Made by a program: the position numbers and the translations under genes | The notes under the pieces: model-generated | What the model saw: the letters and a program-made list of their open reading frames with translations, nothing else | What the model was told of the DNA's origin: nothing | Database searches by the model: none | DNA from: Bacillota bacterium | GTDB lineage: Bacteria; Bacillota; Clostridia; Oscillospirales; Acutalibacteraceae | Assembly: GCA_023416955.1 (NCBI GenBank) | Contig: JAEZGM010000031.1 | Coordinates: 62,001 to 126,000, forward strand | Length of the DNA: 64,000 nt | Reading direction: 5' to 3' | In this document: positions 18,093 to 26,472 of the stretch, piece after piece | How positions within the stretch are numbered: position 1 is the first letter of the stretch | Layout of the letters: every line of letters starts with the position of its first letter

Positions 18093-18901
18093 TACTTATT
18101 TTTACGAATCATTCTGGCTTTTTCAAAAACGGTGTTCTTCAAATGCTGCAAGGATTCGTTGTTTGAGACCGACTTCATAGTCGGGAAAGCACTGAGCAGG
18201 CGGCGCTGCATTATCTTGCTGTTCGCTTCCAACTTTTCCAGCTTTTCAAGCAGCCCGTTGAGGTATGCAACGGTATCTTCATCGAGCAGACTGGAGACTT
18301 TGGCCTGAATGTTTTCAATCGTTTCTGTTTTGGCAATCGATGCTTTTTGCTTCATTTCATTGATAATCTGCTGTACCTCGTCCAGCTTTCCGTTCAACTG
18401 GTACATGGTGTTCACCGATAAAGCGGTGTCACAGATAAAATAGAGCATCAGAACAATGGCAATCACCGGCAGAATATTGTCGGGTATTATTGCGAGCAGA
18501 CGGATCAGCCGGGGGTGAACAGTGTGAATCCCTACAAGGCACATGACCCCGAACAGGAGGGAGTTTTCAAGGCAGATACGCCCTTGAAGATTGAATCGGT
18601 GGTCGCTGTAATCCCAGTATTTTGTATGAAATATTTTTTCCAAGGCAAAACCGGTTATGTACTCCACCAGCGTTGTAATCACTACGCCGGCAATGTAAAG
18701 CAAAATCAGGTTATTTTCAAACGGCTCCAGTAAGGTGATAACAAGCACTCCGCCCACACCGTAAATCGGACAGAACGGCCCGCTCAAAAATCCGCGGTTA
18801 ATAAATTTCCCTTCCGGAATAGAGCAAAAAATACTTTCTGTCAGCCAACCGATGAAGCTGTATACGGTGAACACTAAAAACAGTGTCCAGACGTCATTCA
18901 T
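18092..18901 (-). CDS. Putative ABC transporter permease family membrane protein (CmpB/PF06541-like)
   Basis: 269 aa. About five hydrophobic segments lie in the first ~170 residues, with the family motifs FIGWLTESIFCSIPEGKFINRGFL and GPFCPIYGVGG (residue numbering from the chosen start), followed by a cytoplasmic coiled-coil-like tail (residues ~170-250, LEKLEKLEANSK). The family is annotated as a putative ABC permease, but no ATPase gene is adjacent, so transport is unproven. The start is the ATG at 18901 behind AGAGGGA; an in-frame TTG 21 nt upstream is unlikely. Confidence 0.8.
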   Translation of the reverse strand: MNDVWTLFLVFTVYSFIGWLTESIFCSIPEGKFINRGFLSGPFCPIYGVGGVLVITLLEPFENNLILLYIAGVVITTLVEYITGFALEKIFHTKYWDYSDHRFNLQGRICLENSLLFGVMCLVGIHTVHPRLIRLLAIIPDNILPVIAIVLMLYFICDTALSVNTMYQLNGKLDEVQQIINEMKQKASIAKTETIENIQAKVSSLLDEDTVAYLNGLLEKLEKLEANSKIMQRRLLSAFPTMKSVSNNESLQHLKNTVFEKARMIRKNK

Positions 18902-18932
18902 TACAATCCCTCTTTTATACAAATTATGCTCA

Positions 18933-18974
18933 AGGTGACCGCTGATTATCTGACGACTTAATCATCGTTCACCT
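18933..18974 (-). promoter_or_regulatory. Hairpin at the 5' end of the CmpB-like transcript
   Basis: Two 16-nt arms pair at 14 of 16 positions around a 10-nt loop (AGGTGAACGATGATTA on the minus strand), lying directly after the predicted -10 box. It may be an operator or a 5' stabilising structure; there is no T tract. Confidence 0.5.
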
Positions 18975-19003
18975 AGTTTATCCTGTTTTCAACATTTTGT
19001 CAA
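18975..19003 (-). promoter_or_regulatory. Sigma-A-type promoter for the CmpB-like gene
   Basis: On the minus strand: TTGACA (19003-18998), a 17-bp spacer and TAAACT (18980-18975). It overlaps the last bases of the flippase gene. Confidence 0.65.
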
Positions 19004-20367
19004 ACAGTGCATAGGAGTTTTTGTATTAAAATCAGAATGTAATACAGCAGCGCGGATGCCAAGGCAGGAGTCACAATCCAGTCTACAATATCCACTTCCA
19101 GTGCGGTCACTTTCAGCAGCCGGTTAATGCTGAGCGAGGCGTTGAAAATTTCGCTGAAAAATAAAATGGCGATATAGGCTTTGATTCCGAAAATCGGAAT
19201 TGTTGTACCGATTAAAATCACGCGGATAATAGAGTCACCGAAATTGTAGGTCATGGAGTAAAATTGCTGGTCAAGCCCTTTCAGCATACCGTCCACCACG
19301 CTGTCAAGGTAAAGAAGCGGTACAATGGGCGCCATAATGCGCAGCATGTCACCGGCCTGCCGGTTACGGTAAAACGCCATGCCGAGATCATCGGCGAATA
19401 CGATGAGCAAGGTTGTAACGAGAAAGGAAAATATCAGCGTAAAGCGGATGACACGCGCGGCGGCGGCCTTAATGATTTCGGTTTTTCCCCCGGCATTTGC
19501 TTCCGCTAATTCGGGCACCATCAGCGTGGAAAGTGAAATCAGAAATGCGGAAGGAAAGAACAGAATCGGCATGACCATTCCCTGCATAACGCCGTACTGC
19601 GCGAACGAATCCTGTGCATTTGCGCCGTTGGCCTTCAGCCCGCGGGGAATCAGGGTGTTTTCAACACTGCTGAGCGTCCCGCGCAAAACAGAGCCGCCCA
19701 GCACCGGCGCCGCAATGTGGACGACACGGCGGAAAAGCGGCTGACCATAGCGCCGGGGAAAACGGTTTTTCTTGACAAACCAAAGGTACATCAGCCCGAT
19801 AAAAGCACAGGAAACGATTTCACCCAGCGTGGACCCAAGCATAATCGCGTCCAGCGATTTCATGCGGCTCAGCAGCAGGAGCGCCCCGCCGATGGTGGCG
19901 ATCTGCTCCAGAAAATCGCACAGAACTGGAACGACCGTGTTGCGTATGGCAATAAAATAGCCCCGCAGGCACGAGCACACCGCGATAAACGGAAGCCCGG
20001 GTGCAAGCAGACGCAGCGGAAGTGCCGCCGCTGCGTCCTGAATCCACGAAACGGCAATGAAGTCGGCATAGGTGAAAATGACAAAGGCAGCCGCAAAGCT
20101 GAGCGTCAGCGAGCAGCAAAGACAGAGCCGCACTGCGCGCCGGCTTCCGCAGCCTTCTGCGACCAGGCGTGTAACCGCGAAACCGATGCCGGAGGTGCTG
20201 AGGATGATTCCAAGCGAGAACACGGAAAAAATCAGCTGATAAAGCCCCATGCCGCTTGCATCAATCAAGCCGGTAATCAGTGAGCGGAACCAGATATTGA
20301 ACAGCCGCATAATGACCGAGCTGACGGTCAGAATGACGGCGTTCCAGAAAAACACACGATTTTTCAT
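19000..20367 (-). CDS. SpoVB/MOP-superfamily polysaccharide flippase
   Basis: A 455-aa protein with about 14 hydrophobic segments. The N-terminus NAVILTVSSVIMRLFNIWFRS and the following STSGIGFAVTRLVAEG are typical of the SpoVB/MurJ-like lipid-linked oligosaccharide flippases of Firmicutes. It probably moves a lipid-linked glycan precursor across the membrane, either in sporulation or vegetative wall synthesis. The minus-strand ATG follows AAAGGTG. An 8-bp inverted repeat (20365-20372 with 20394-20401) would pair the start codon with upstream leader and put the ribosome-binding site in the loop. Confidence 0.87.
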   Translation of the reverse strand: MKNRVFFWNAVILTVSSVIMRLFNIWFRSLITGLIDASGMGLYQLIFSVFSLGIILSTSGIGFAVTRLVAEGCGSRRAVRLCLCCSLTLSFAAAFVIFTYADFIAVSWIQDAAAALPLRLLAPGLPFIAVCSCLRGYFIAIRNTVVPVLCDFLEQIATIGGALLLLSRMKSLDAIMLGSTLGEIVSCAFIGLMYLWFVKKNRFPRRYGQPLFRRVVHIAAPVLGGSVLRGTLSSVENTLIPRGLKANGANAQDSFAQYGVMQGMVMPILFFPSAFLISLSTLMVPELAEANAGGKTEIIKAAAARVIRFTLIFSFLVTTLLIVFADDLGMAFYRNRQAGDMLRIMAPIVPLLYLDSVVDGMLKGLDQQFYSMTYNFGDSIIRVILIGTTIPIFGIKAYIAILFFSEIFNASLSINRLLKVTALEVDIVDWIVTPALASALLYYILILIQKLLCTV

Positions 20368-20490
20368 TTGATAACACCTTTACAGTATTGATAATCAAAT
20401 GTATTCGCGTGCGGGAGAAAATAAGTCTATAAATTCAGAGGAAATTGCTCTATAATAGAAAAAGACCAATGCCTTGCAGGCAAAGGACCC

Positions 20491-20516
20491 AAGTCCTAGC
20501 TCTAAAGCTAGGACTT
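20491..20516 (+). promoter_or_regulatory. Perfect leader hairpin upstream of prmA
   Basis: A 10-bp stem, AAGTCCTAGC/GCTAGGACTT, with loop TCTAAA, 21 bp before the prmA start. A TATAAT box at 20451-20456 lies upstream, so the hairpin would be in the mRNA leader. There is no T tract, so it is not an obvious terminator. Confidence 0.5.
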
Positions 20517-20537
20517 ATAATAAACAGGAGGATCAGC

Positions 20538-21464
20538 ATGGATTGGACGGAAGTAACCGTGACAGTTAACGCAGGGGAAATTGACCGCGCGGGCGACATT
20601 GCCCAGATGGTAGTGCCCTATGGGATTTATATTGAAGATTATTCTCATTTGGAGGAAGAAGCGCGGGAGATTGCGCATATTGATTTAATCGATGAGGATT
20701 TGCTCAAAAAAGACCGCACTAAGGCAATGGTGCATATTTATATCAGTCCGGAGGAAAGCCCGGCGGAGGCGATCGCCTTTTTAAGCGAACGCTATAAGGC
20801 CGAGGGGATTGAGCATACCATTACCACGGCGAACTGTGTGGAGGAGGACTGGATTAACAATTGGAAAAAGTATTTTAAACCGATCACGGTCGGCAAAAAG
20901 CTGCTGATTCGCCCCACATGGGAAGAAGAGTATGAGGCGGGCGAACGTAAGGTGCTGCATCTGGAACCCGGCCTGGCGTTCGGTACGGGCACGCATGAAA
21001 CGACCCGCCTGTGCATGGAACTGCTAGAGCATTACGTTCAGCCGGGAGTCAATGTGCTGGACGTCGGCTGCGGCAGCGGAATCCTTTCCGTAGCCGCGCT
21101 GCTGCTGGGCGCGCAAAAGGCAGTCGGGGTTGACATTGACTCGCTCGCGGTCAAAACCGCCGTGCAGAACGCCGAGCTGAATCATGTAGCGGAGCGCTTT
21201 ACCGGAATCTGCGGCGACCTGACCGACAAGGTGGGCGGAAAATACCACGTCGTGGTGGCCAATATCGTTGCCGACGTAATTATCCTGCTGACAAAAGACA
21301 TCGAGCAGTACCTTTACCCGGATTCCGTTTACCTGATGAGCGGCATCATTGATACCCGTGAACAGGATGTACTGAATGTGATCGAAGAAAAATTTGATAT
21401 TATCGACCGCAAAACAGAACGGGGCTGGGTTGCGCTGGCGGCAAAGAGGAAAGGCACGAAATGA
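20538..21464 (+). CDS. prmA: Ribosomal protein L11 methyltransferase
   Basis: 308 aa. PrmA trimethylates ribosomal protein L11 using S-adenosylmethionine. The N-terminal L11-binding domain begins MDWTEVTVTVNAGEIDRAG. The catalytic part has EPGLAFGTGTHETTRLCMELL, the SAM motif VLDVGCGSGILSVAALLLGA and the motif IV-like VVANIVADVI. AGGAGGA precedes ATG 20538; the open frame starts earlier at 20445 but crosses the leader hairpin. It overlaps the VOC gene by 4 nt. Confidence 0.94.
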   Translation: MDWTEVTVTVNAGEIDRAGDIAQMVVPYGIYIEDYSHLEEEAREIAHIDLIDEDLLKKDRTKAMVHIYISPEESPAEAIAFLSERYKAEGIEHTITTANCVEEDWINNWKKYFKPITVGKKLLIRPTWEEEYEAGERKVLHLEPGLAFGTGTHETTRLCMELLEHYVQPGVNVLDVGCGSGILSVAALLLGAQKAVGVDIDSLAVKTAVQNAELNHVAERFTGICGDLTDKVGGKYHVVVANIVADVIILLTKDIEQYLYPDSVYLMSGIIDTREQDVLNVIEEKFDIIDRKTERGWVALAAKRKGTK

Positions 21465-21817
21465 AGCTGACGATTCACTCTCTTTATATCTGTGTAAAGG
21501 ATATGCGCCGCGCGCTGGCCTTTTACGGGGAATTTCTCGGTCTGAAGCCCGAGACGGAGGACGCGGTGTTTTCGGTATTCAGTATTGACGCGTTTCGTTA
21601 CTGCCTGTTTCAGCCCGCTCTGGTCAATGAATCCGCCGTGTGGGGTGACAGCTGCCTGCCGAGCTTTGAAACCGACGATATTCAGGCGGTGCTGAAAAAA
21701 GTGACGGAAATGGGCTGCCCAATCGTATTTCCTTTGAAGAGGATCGGCGAAAACATGGTCTTTGAATTTACGGATACGGAAGGGAATGATATTGAGGTTT
21801 ATGGCAGAGCCAATTAA
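21461..21817 (+). CDS. VOC-family (glyoxalase/bleomycin-resistance-like) protein
   Basis: 118 aa. The vicinal-oxygen-chelate pattern is visible: HSLYICVKDMRRALAFYGEF at the N-terminus and MVFEFTDTEGNDIEVYG at the C-terminus, with the metal-site Glu in the last strand. Its substrate is unknown. The start overlaps the prmA stop (ATGA), so it is translationally coupled. Confidence 0.85.
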   Translation: MKLTIHSLYICVKDMRRALAFYGEFLGLKPETEDAVFSVFSIDAFRYCLFQPALVNESAVWGDSCLPSFETDDIQAVLKKVTEMGCPIVFPLKRIGENMVFEFTDTEGNDIEVYGRAN

Positions 21818-21965
21818 AACGGAAACAACGCAGCCCTGCCCCTGCAAGCGGCGCTGCCCACGCCACGGGAAATGCGCGGAATGCATAGAGCATCACAAAA
21901 CAAAAAAACATCCGCCTGTTTGCATGCGGGCGGCAAAGGGTAAAATAGAAAGTGCTGCAAAATGA
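21801..21965 (+). CDS. Small cysteine-rich protein, likely metal-binding
   Basis: 54 aa. The cysteine/histidine pattern is CPCKRRC, RHGKCAEC, EHHK and PPVC, six Cys with adjacent His residues, which suggests a zinc knuckle. Similar small clostridial proteins with a CxRHGxCxxC core exist to my recollection, without known function. ATG 21801 has GAGG upstream and overlaps the VOC gene end by 17 nt. Its stop codon lies inside the terminator stem. A longer in-frame start at 21762 is possible but has no ribosome-binding site. Confidence 0.65.
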   Translation: MAEPIKTETTQPCPCKRRCPRHGKCAECIEHHKTKKHPPVCMRAAKGKIESAAK

Positions 21966-21992
21966 ATTTTCATTCATTTTGCAGCACTTTCT
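21947..21992. terminator. Strong bidirectional terminator between the prmA cluster and pheA
   Basis: A perfect 20-bp stem (21947-21966 with 21973-21992, core AAAGTGCTGCAAAATGAA) with loop TTTTCA; pyrimidine-rich tails occur on both strands. It serves converging transcription. Confidence 0.88.
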
Positions 21993-21996
21993 TTGC

Positions 21997-23121
21997 TTAG
22001 AGCTGTTCTGTATAGTTTCCCAAAAAAGAAAATCGCGGCAGTTCATCATAGAGAGAAAGTATCAGGTTCATAGTACGTTCTTCCCGTATGGAACCGGCAA
22101 AATCGAGGTAGAAGTCGTACTCAAAGTTCCGGTCAATAATCGGGCGGCTTTCAATCTTTGTCAGGTTCAGCCCGGCCGCGGCAAAGCGGGCAAGTACATT
22201 GTAAAGAGAGCCGGTTTGGTGGGGAAGGGAAAAGCACAGGCTGATTTTTCGTGCACCGTCTGGGATGACAAGCCTGTGGCTGATTGCGACAAAGCGCGTG
22301 CAGTTGTTCGCGCTGTCCTGAATTTCGCGTTCAAGAATAACAAGGCCGTATTCCCGCGCGGCGTTTTCCGAGCAGATTGCCGCAATGCCGGGCTTGTTCC
22401 ACTGGGCAACCATCTGCGCCGCACCCGCCGTACTGCTGAATTTTACGGGGTTCATGCCGTGTGACTGAATGTATTCGGAGCACTGCGCCAGAGCCTGCGG
22501 ATGGGAATAGACCGTTTCAATTTCCTTAATTGCACAGGGAACAGCGCCGGCAATGCAGTCGTGCACATGCAGCGTAACAGCGTCTATGATATGAAACCGG
22601 TATTTCAGAATCAGGTCGTACACGTCGCTGACTGAACCGGCGGCGGAATTTTCCACGGGCACAACGCCAAGATCGGCTTTTCCCGAATCGACCGCTGCAA
22701 AAATTTCGCTGAATTTATCGTAAAACTGCGGCTCGGCACCGGGGTAAAGGCGGGAAACCGCTTCCTGTGAAAATGATCCGTTTTCGCCGAGGCAGGCGGC
22801 GATTTTTGCTTTTTGCACCATGGAGTCCGCCGCTTTGATTTTGCTGCGCAACTCACTCCCCGAATCCAACAGCGTGTGCTGCTTTGCCCGGCTCATATCC
22901 ATCAGGCTGGTGTAGAGCAGTCGCGCTTCCGCTCCGTATCTTCCCGCTTTTTGCTCCATACTGCTTAAAATTTCCTGCTCGCGTTCCGCGTTGAACACAG
23001 GCAGGTTCTTTTCTTTTTTGACTTCGGCAACCTGTTCGGCGCACTTCATCCGCTCTATAAATAAGGGCAGCAACTGCGCGTCGATTGTATCAATTTCCTG
23101 TCTGATTTCGTCCAATGTCAT
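21997..23121 (-). CDS. pheA: Bifunctional chorismate mutase/prephenate dehydratase
   Basis: A 374-aa fusion. Residues 1-85 are an AroQ chorismate mutase (LDEIRQEIDTIDAQLLPLF, conserved R/K positions). Residues ~105-280 are prephenate dehydratase (GENGSFSQEAV, VVPVENSAAGSV, NNCTRFVAI). Residues ~290-370 are an ACT domain with the Phe-binding ESRP motif, so phenylalanine feedback is likely. It makes phenylpyruvate from chorismate. It is the last gene of the aroF operon, 18 bp after aroC, and ends at a strong terminator. Confidence 0.95.
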   Translation of the reverse strand: MTLDEIRQEIDTIDAQLLPLFIERMKCAEQVAEVKKEKNLPVFNAEREQEILSSMEQKAGRYGAEARLLYTSLMDMSRAKQHTLLDSGSELRSKIKAADSMVQKAKIAACLGENGSFSQEAVSRLYPGAEPQFYDKFSEIFAAVDSGKADLGVVPVENSAAGSVSDVYDLILKYRFHIIDAVTLHVHDCIAGAVPCAIKEIETVYSHPQALAQCSEYIQSHGMNPVKFSSTAGAAQMVAQWNKPGIAAICSENAAREYGLVILEREIQDSANNCTRFVAISHRLVIPDGARKISLCFSLPHQTGSLYNVLARFAAAGLNLTKIESRPIIDRNFEYDFYLDFAGSIREERTMNLILSLYDELPRFSFLGNYTEQL

Positions 23122-23139
23122 GTGATATCCCTCTGATTC

Positions 23140-24213
23140 CTATAGCATCATATTAAGCAGCGCGACCGCGGCGGCGGCTTCCACCACGGCAGCTGCGCGC
23201 GGTACAATGCAGGGGTCGTGCCGCCCGTGCACGCTCAGCTTTGTGTTGGTTCCGCTCTGTAAATCCACGCTGTCCTGCTCCCGGCTGATGGACGCCGTCG
23301 GTTTGAACGCGGCGCGGAACACAATCGGCATTCCGGTGGAAATTCCGCCTAAAATGCCGCCCGCGTGATTTGTCTTTGTGCGGATTTCCCCCTGCCGCAT
23401 TTCGTAGGCGTCGTTGTGCTCGCTGCCGTGCAGCTTTGCCGCGCCGAACCCGTCGCCGAATTCCACGCCTTTGCACGCAGGGATTCCAAACAGAATAGAG
23501 GAAAGCACCGGCTCAATGCCTCCGAACAGCGGTCCGCCGATTCCCGCCGGAACACCGAGCAAAGCGCATTCCACAATTCCGCCCACGCTGTCCTGTGCCT
23601 TGCGTGCCTGCTCAATGACTTCCCTCATAGCGGTTTCCGCTTCGGGGTGAATCGTGGGGAAATAAGCGGCAGAAAGCTGACGGAGCAGTTCTCCGGATAT
23701 GCCTGTCGGGTCAAAAGCGCTGTCCGTCACCGTGCCGACTGCGGCGACGTGCGCGCCGACCAAAACGCCGCGCCGGGCAAGAACCTGGCGGCAGACGGCA
23801 CCCGCAAACACGAGCGGCGCCGTTAATCGCCCGGAAAAATGACCGCCGCCGCGCACATCGTTATAGCCTTCGTAACGGATGAACGCGGGGTAATCAGAGT
23901 GCCCCGGGCGAGGGGTAAAGGCCAGGTTCCCGTAGTCGCCGGATTTTGTGTTCGTATTATAAATCATGGCGCACAGCGGCGCGCCGGTAGTCTTCCCGTC
24001 TAAAACGCCGCTTAGAATTTCGGGCGTGTCGCTTTCTTTGCGCGGTGTGCTGGAAAGGTCGTGTCCCGGAGCACGGCGGCTCATTTGAAGCGCAATTTCT
24101 TCGGAATCCAGCGCTTCCCCGGCGGGCAGTCCGTCGATCACCACACCGATTGCCTTTCCGTGGCTTTCCCCAAAAATTGATATTTTTACTTTATCTCCCC
24201 ATGCCGACGACAT
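23140..24213 (-). CDS. aroC: Chorismate synthase
   Basis: 357 aa. It converts EPSP to chorismate using reduced FMN. The family signatures are GESHGKAIGVVIDGLPAGE, GHDLSSTPRKESD, RPGHSDYPAFIRYEGYNDVRGGG and HGRHDPCIVPRA. GGGGGGA precedes the chosen ATG (24213, protein MSSAWGDKVK); an ATG two codons earlier is too close to the ribosome-binding site. The start lies inside the 3' end of aroA (23-nt overlap), indicating coupling. Confidence 0.95.
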   Translation of the reverse strand: MSSAWGDKVKISIFGESHGKAIGVVIDGLPAGEALDSEEIALQMSRRAPGHDLSSTPRKESDTPEILSGVLDGKTTGAPLCAMIYNTNTKSGDYGNLAFTPRPGHSDYPAFIRYEGYNDVRGGGHFSGRLTAPLVFAGAVCRQVLARRGVLVGAHVAAVGTVTDSAFDPTGISGELLRQLSAAYFPTIHPEAETAMREVIEQARKAQDSVGGIVECALLGVPAGIGGPLFGGIEPVLSSILFGIPACKGVEFGDGFGAAKLHGSEHNDAYEMRQGEIRTKTNHAGGILGGISTGMPIVFRAAFKPTASISREQDSVDLQSGTNTKLSVHGRHDPCIVPRAAAVVEAAAAVALLNMML

Positions 24214-25420
24214 CGGCATTCCCCCCTAACATATTAAAATCGGCAAAAAATGCCGGATAACTCTTGCGGATACTCCTAGCGTCGGTGACCGTCACCGTGC
24301 CGGACGCGCATAACGCGCCGACGGAAAGCGCCATGACAATGCGGTGGTCGCTATAGCCCTGCACGGTGCCGCCATGAAATTGCGGTACACCGTCAATCAG
24401 CAGGCCGTCCGGGGTTTCCTGAACATTACCGCCTAGCCGGTTCAGTCCGTCCGCCATGGCGGCGAGCCGGTCGCTTTCCTTGATGCGCAGGCGCTGCGCA
24501 TTGTAAATGCGGGTCTGCCCCCGGCACAGCGCGGCGGTTGCCGCCAAAGTGGGAACAAGGTCGGGAATCTGTGCCGCGTCAATTTCGATCCCCTTTAAAT
24601 TTCCCGGTGAAACGGCAAGCGTACCGCCTCGCCATTCCGTATTTGCGCCGAAAGCGCGGAAGAGTTCCTCCGCCGCGCGGTCGCCTTGCGCGGAATTTTG
24701 GTTCAGTCCGTCCAAAAGAAGATCGCCACCCAGCGCGCCAGCGGAAAGGAAAAACGCCGCCTGCGACCAGTCGCGTTCGATAATATACGCTCCGGCGTGG
24801 TAGCTTTGTCCTCCAGCAATATGCCAGCCGTGCGCCGTTTTCTCTGCGGTTACGCCGAAGTCACACATGATTTCCAGCGTCATCTCCACATATCCCGCGC
24901 TTTCCAGCGGGGAAGAAAGCACCAGCTCGCTGTCCCGGTTCAAAAGCGGAAGCGCGAGCAGAAGGCCGGTGATATACTGGGAGCTGATGTTGCCCGGAAC
25001 CGTAAAAGTGCCGGGTGTAAGCTGCCCGCTGACGGAGAGCGGCAGGCCGCCCCCGGTTGTAACAGAAACGCCGTGTTTCGGCAAAATTTTGCAATAAAGC
25101 CCGATGGGGCGCTCCGGCAGTCTGCCGTGCCCGATGAATTCGGCGGGAATCCCCAGCGCCGCCACAATGGGAATTAAAAACCGCAGCGTGGAGCCAGATT
25201 CCCCGCAGTCGATCTCCAAAGTGCCTTCGCGGTATTGCTGAATGGATTGCATTGCGCGGGTGGTGGCCTGAATGTCGTCGCTGAGCGCTTCCCCCGGCTT
25301 GAACGGAGAAGCCGCCCCCGCCAGTGCGGAGCAGATGACCGCGCGGTGTGCAGCGCTTTTGGAGGGCGGTACGAGAATACGCCCGCTCAGCCTGCCCGGC
25401 TGAATTGTGACTGTGCTCAT
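24191..25420 (-). CDS. aroA: 3-phosphoshikimate 1-carboxyvinyltransferase (EPSP synthase)
   Basis: 409 aa. It joins shikimate 3-phosphate and PEP. Motifs are LVPPSKSAAHRAVICSAL-like (seen as VPPSKSAAHR), ECGESGSTLRFL-type DCGESGSTLRFL, GHGRLPERPI, and the late active-site LRIKESDRLAAMADGL and GYSDHRIVMAL. The alanine after SKS and the overall pattern look like a class II-type enzyme, but inhibitor tolerance cannot be read from the sequence. The ATG overlaps the aroB stop (ATGA) and follows GAGGTGG. Confidence 0.95.
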   Translation of the reverse strand: MSTVTIQPGRLSGRILVPPSKSAAHRAVICSALAGAASPFKPGEALSDDIQATTRAMQSIQQYREGTLEIDCGESGSTLRFLIPIVAALGIPAEFIGHGRLPERPIGLYCKILPKHGVSVTTGGGLPLSVSGQLTPGTFTVPGNISSQYITGLLLALPLLNRDSELVLSSPLESAGYVEMTLEIMCDFGVTAEKTAHGWHIAGGQSYHAGAYIIERDWSQAAFFLSAGALGGDLLLDGLNQNSAQGDRAAEELFRAFGANTEWRGGTLAVSPGNLKGIEIDAAQIPDLVPTLAATAALCRGQTRIYNAQRLRIKESDRLAAMADGLNRLGGNVQETPDGLLIDGVPQFHGGTVQGYSDHRIVMALSVGALCASGTVTVTDARSIRKSYPAFFADFNMLGGNADVVGMGR

Positions 25421-26472
25421 TTGGCCACCTCGCAAAACACCTTCATTTCCTCGCGGGTAAAACGCCGGATAAAGCTGCTGCCGATTTCATTTATTAATAT
25501 AATTTGGATTGCATTGCCGCCACTTTTTTTATCGAGTGAAGCGGCCTCCAGAATTTGTGCCATGGGGGTATCGTCCTCGGTCGGGAGGCCGAATTTTTTG
25601 AGCGCGGCGGCAATCAAGGCTGCCGTACCCGGTTTGGTCAGCCCGGCGGCTTCGCTCAGTCGCGTCATTTTGACCATGCCGATGCCGACGGCTTCCCCAT
25701 GAGAATACTTTTTAAAATCATATATTTTTTCAAGCGCGTGCCCGAAGGTGTGCCCGAAATTCAGCAGCATGCGTTCACCCGTGTCAAATTCGTCCTGCTC
25801 CACAACGCTCCGCTTCATGTCCACGCACTGGAAAATGATCTCTTCCATGGAGGATTCGGCGTTGCTGCCGCAAATCAGGTCAAACAGCGCGCTGTTTTTG
25901 ATGCATCCGGCCTTGACGGCTTCCGCCATGCCATCCGAATAATAGCGCGGCGGGAGGGTGGAAAGGGTGTTTGGGTCAATCAAAACCAGGCTCGGCTGGT
26001 GAAACGCGCCGACCAGATTTTTCCCCTGCGGCAGGTCCACACCGGTTTTTCCGCCGACGGAGGAATCGATCTGCGCCAATAGCGTGGTGGGAACCTGCAT
26101 AAAGCGGATTCCGCGCAGATAAGTCGCGGCGCCAAAGCCCGCCATGTCGCCCGTCACGCCGCCGCCCAGCGCGACAATGAAGTCGCTGCGGGTAAAGCGG
26201 TGTTCCGTCAGCGCACCGTAAATCTGTTCAATCACGGAAAGACGTTTTGAGGTTTCCCCGGCGGGGAACGCGTAGCGAAAGCACGCGAATCCGCTTTGCG
26301 TCAAAGCCTGCTCAAATGCGTCGCCGTAAAGCGGGAGCACATTGCTGTCGCTGATAATCAGTGCTTTGGCCCCAGCGGGGAACAATGCCGCCGCTCTTGT
26401 ACCGGCTTGCGCAAGGCATCCGCGTTCAATGTGTATGGAATATGGGTGTGAAGTCTGTACGGTCAATTCCAT
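25417..26472 (-). CDS. aroB: 3-dehydroquinate synthase
   Basis: 351 aa. It cyclises DAHP to 3-dehydroquinate with NAD and a divalent metal. Family motifs are ALGGGVTGDMAGFGAATYLRG (given in part), PTTLLAQIDSSVGGKTGVD, and the metal-ligand His in NFGHTFGHALEK and SHGEAVGIGM. The start overlaps the tyrA stop by 1 nt (TAATG). Confidence 0.95.
   Translation of the reverse strand: MELTVQTSHPYSIHIERGCLAQAGTRAAALFPAGAKALIISDSNVLPLYGDAFEQALTQSGFACFRYAFPAGETSKRLSVIEQIYGALTEHRFTRSDFIVALGGGVTGDMAGFGAATYLRGIRFMQVPTTLLAQIDSSVGGKTGVDLPQGKNLVGAFHQPSLVLIDPNTLSTLPPRYYSDGMAEAVKAGCIKNSALFDLICGSNAESSMEEIIFQCVDMKRSVVEQDEFDTGERMLLNFGHTFGHALEKIYDFKKYSHGEAVGIGMVKMTRLSEAAGLTKPGTAALIAAALKKFGLPTEDDTPMAQILEAASLDKKSGGNAIQIILINEIGSSFIRRFTREEMKVFCEVAK

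Noticed and set aside
23365..25177. Plus-strand open frames opposite aroC and aroA
   Set aside because: GC-rich shadow frames without start signals; the minus-strand genes account for the region.
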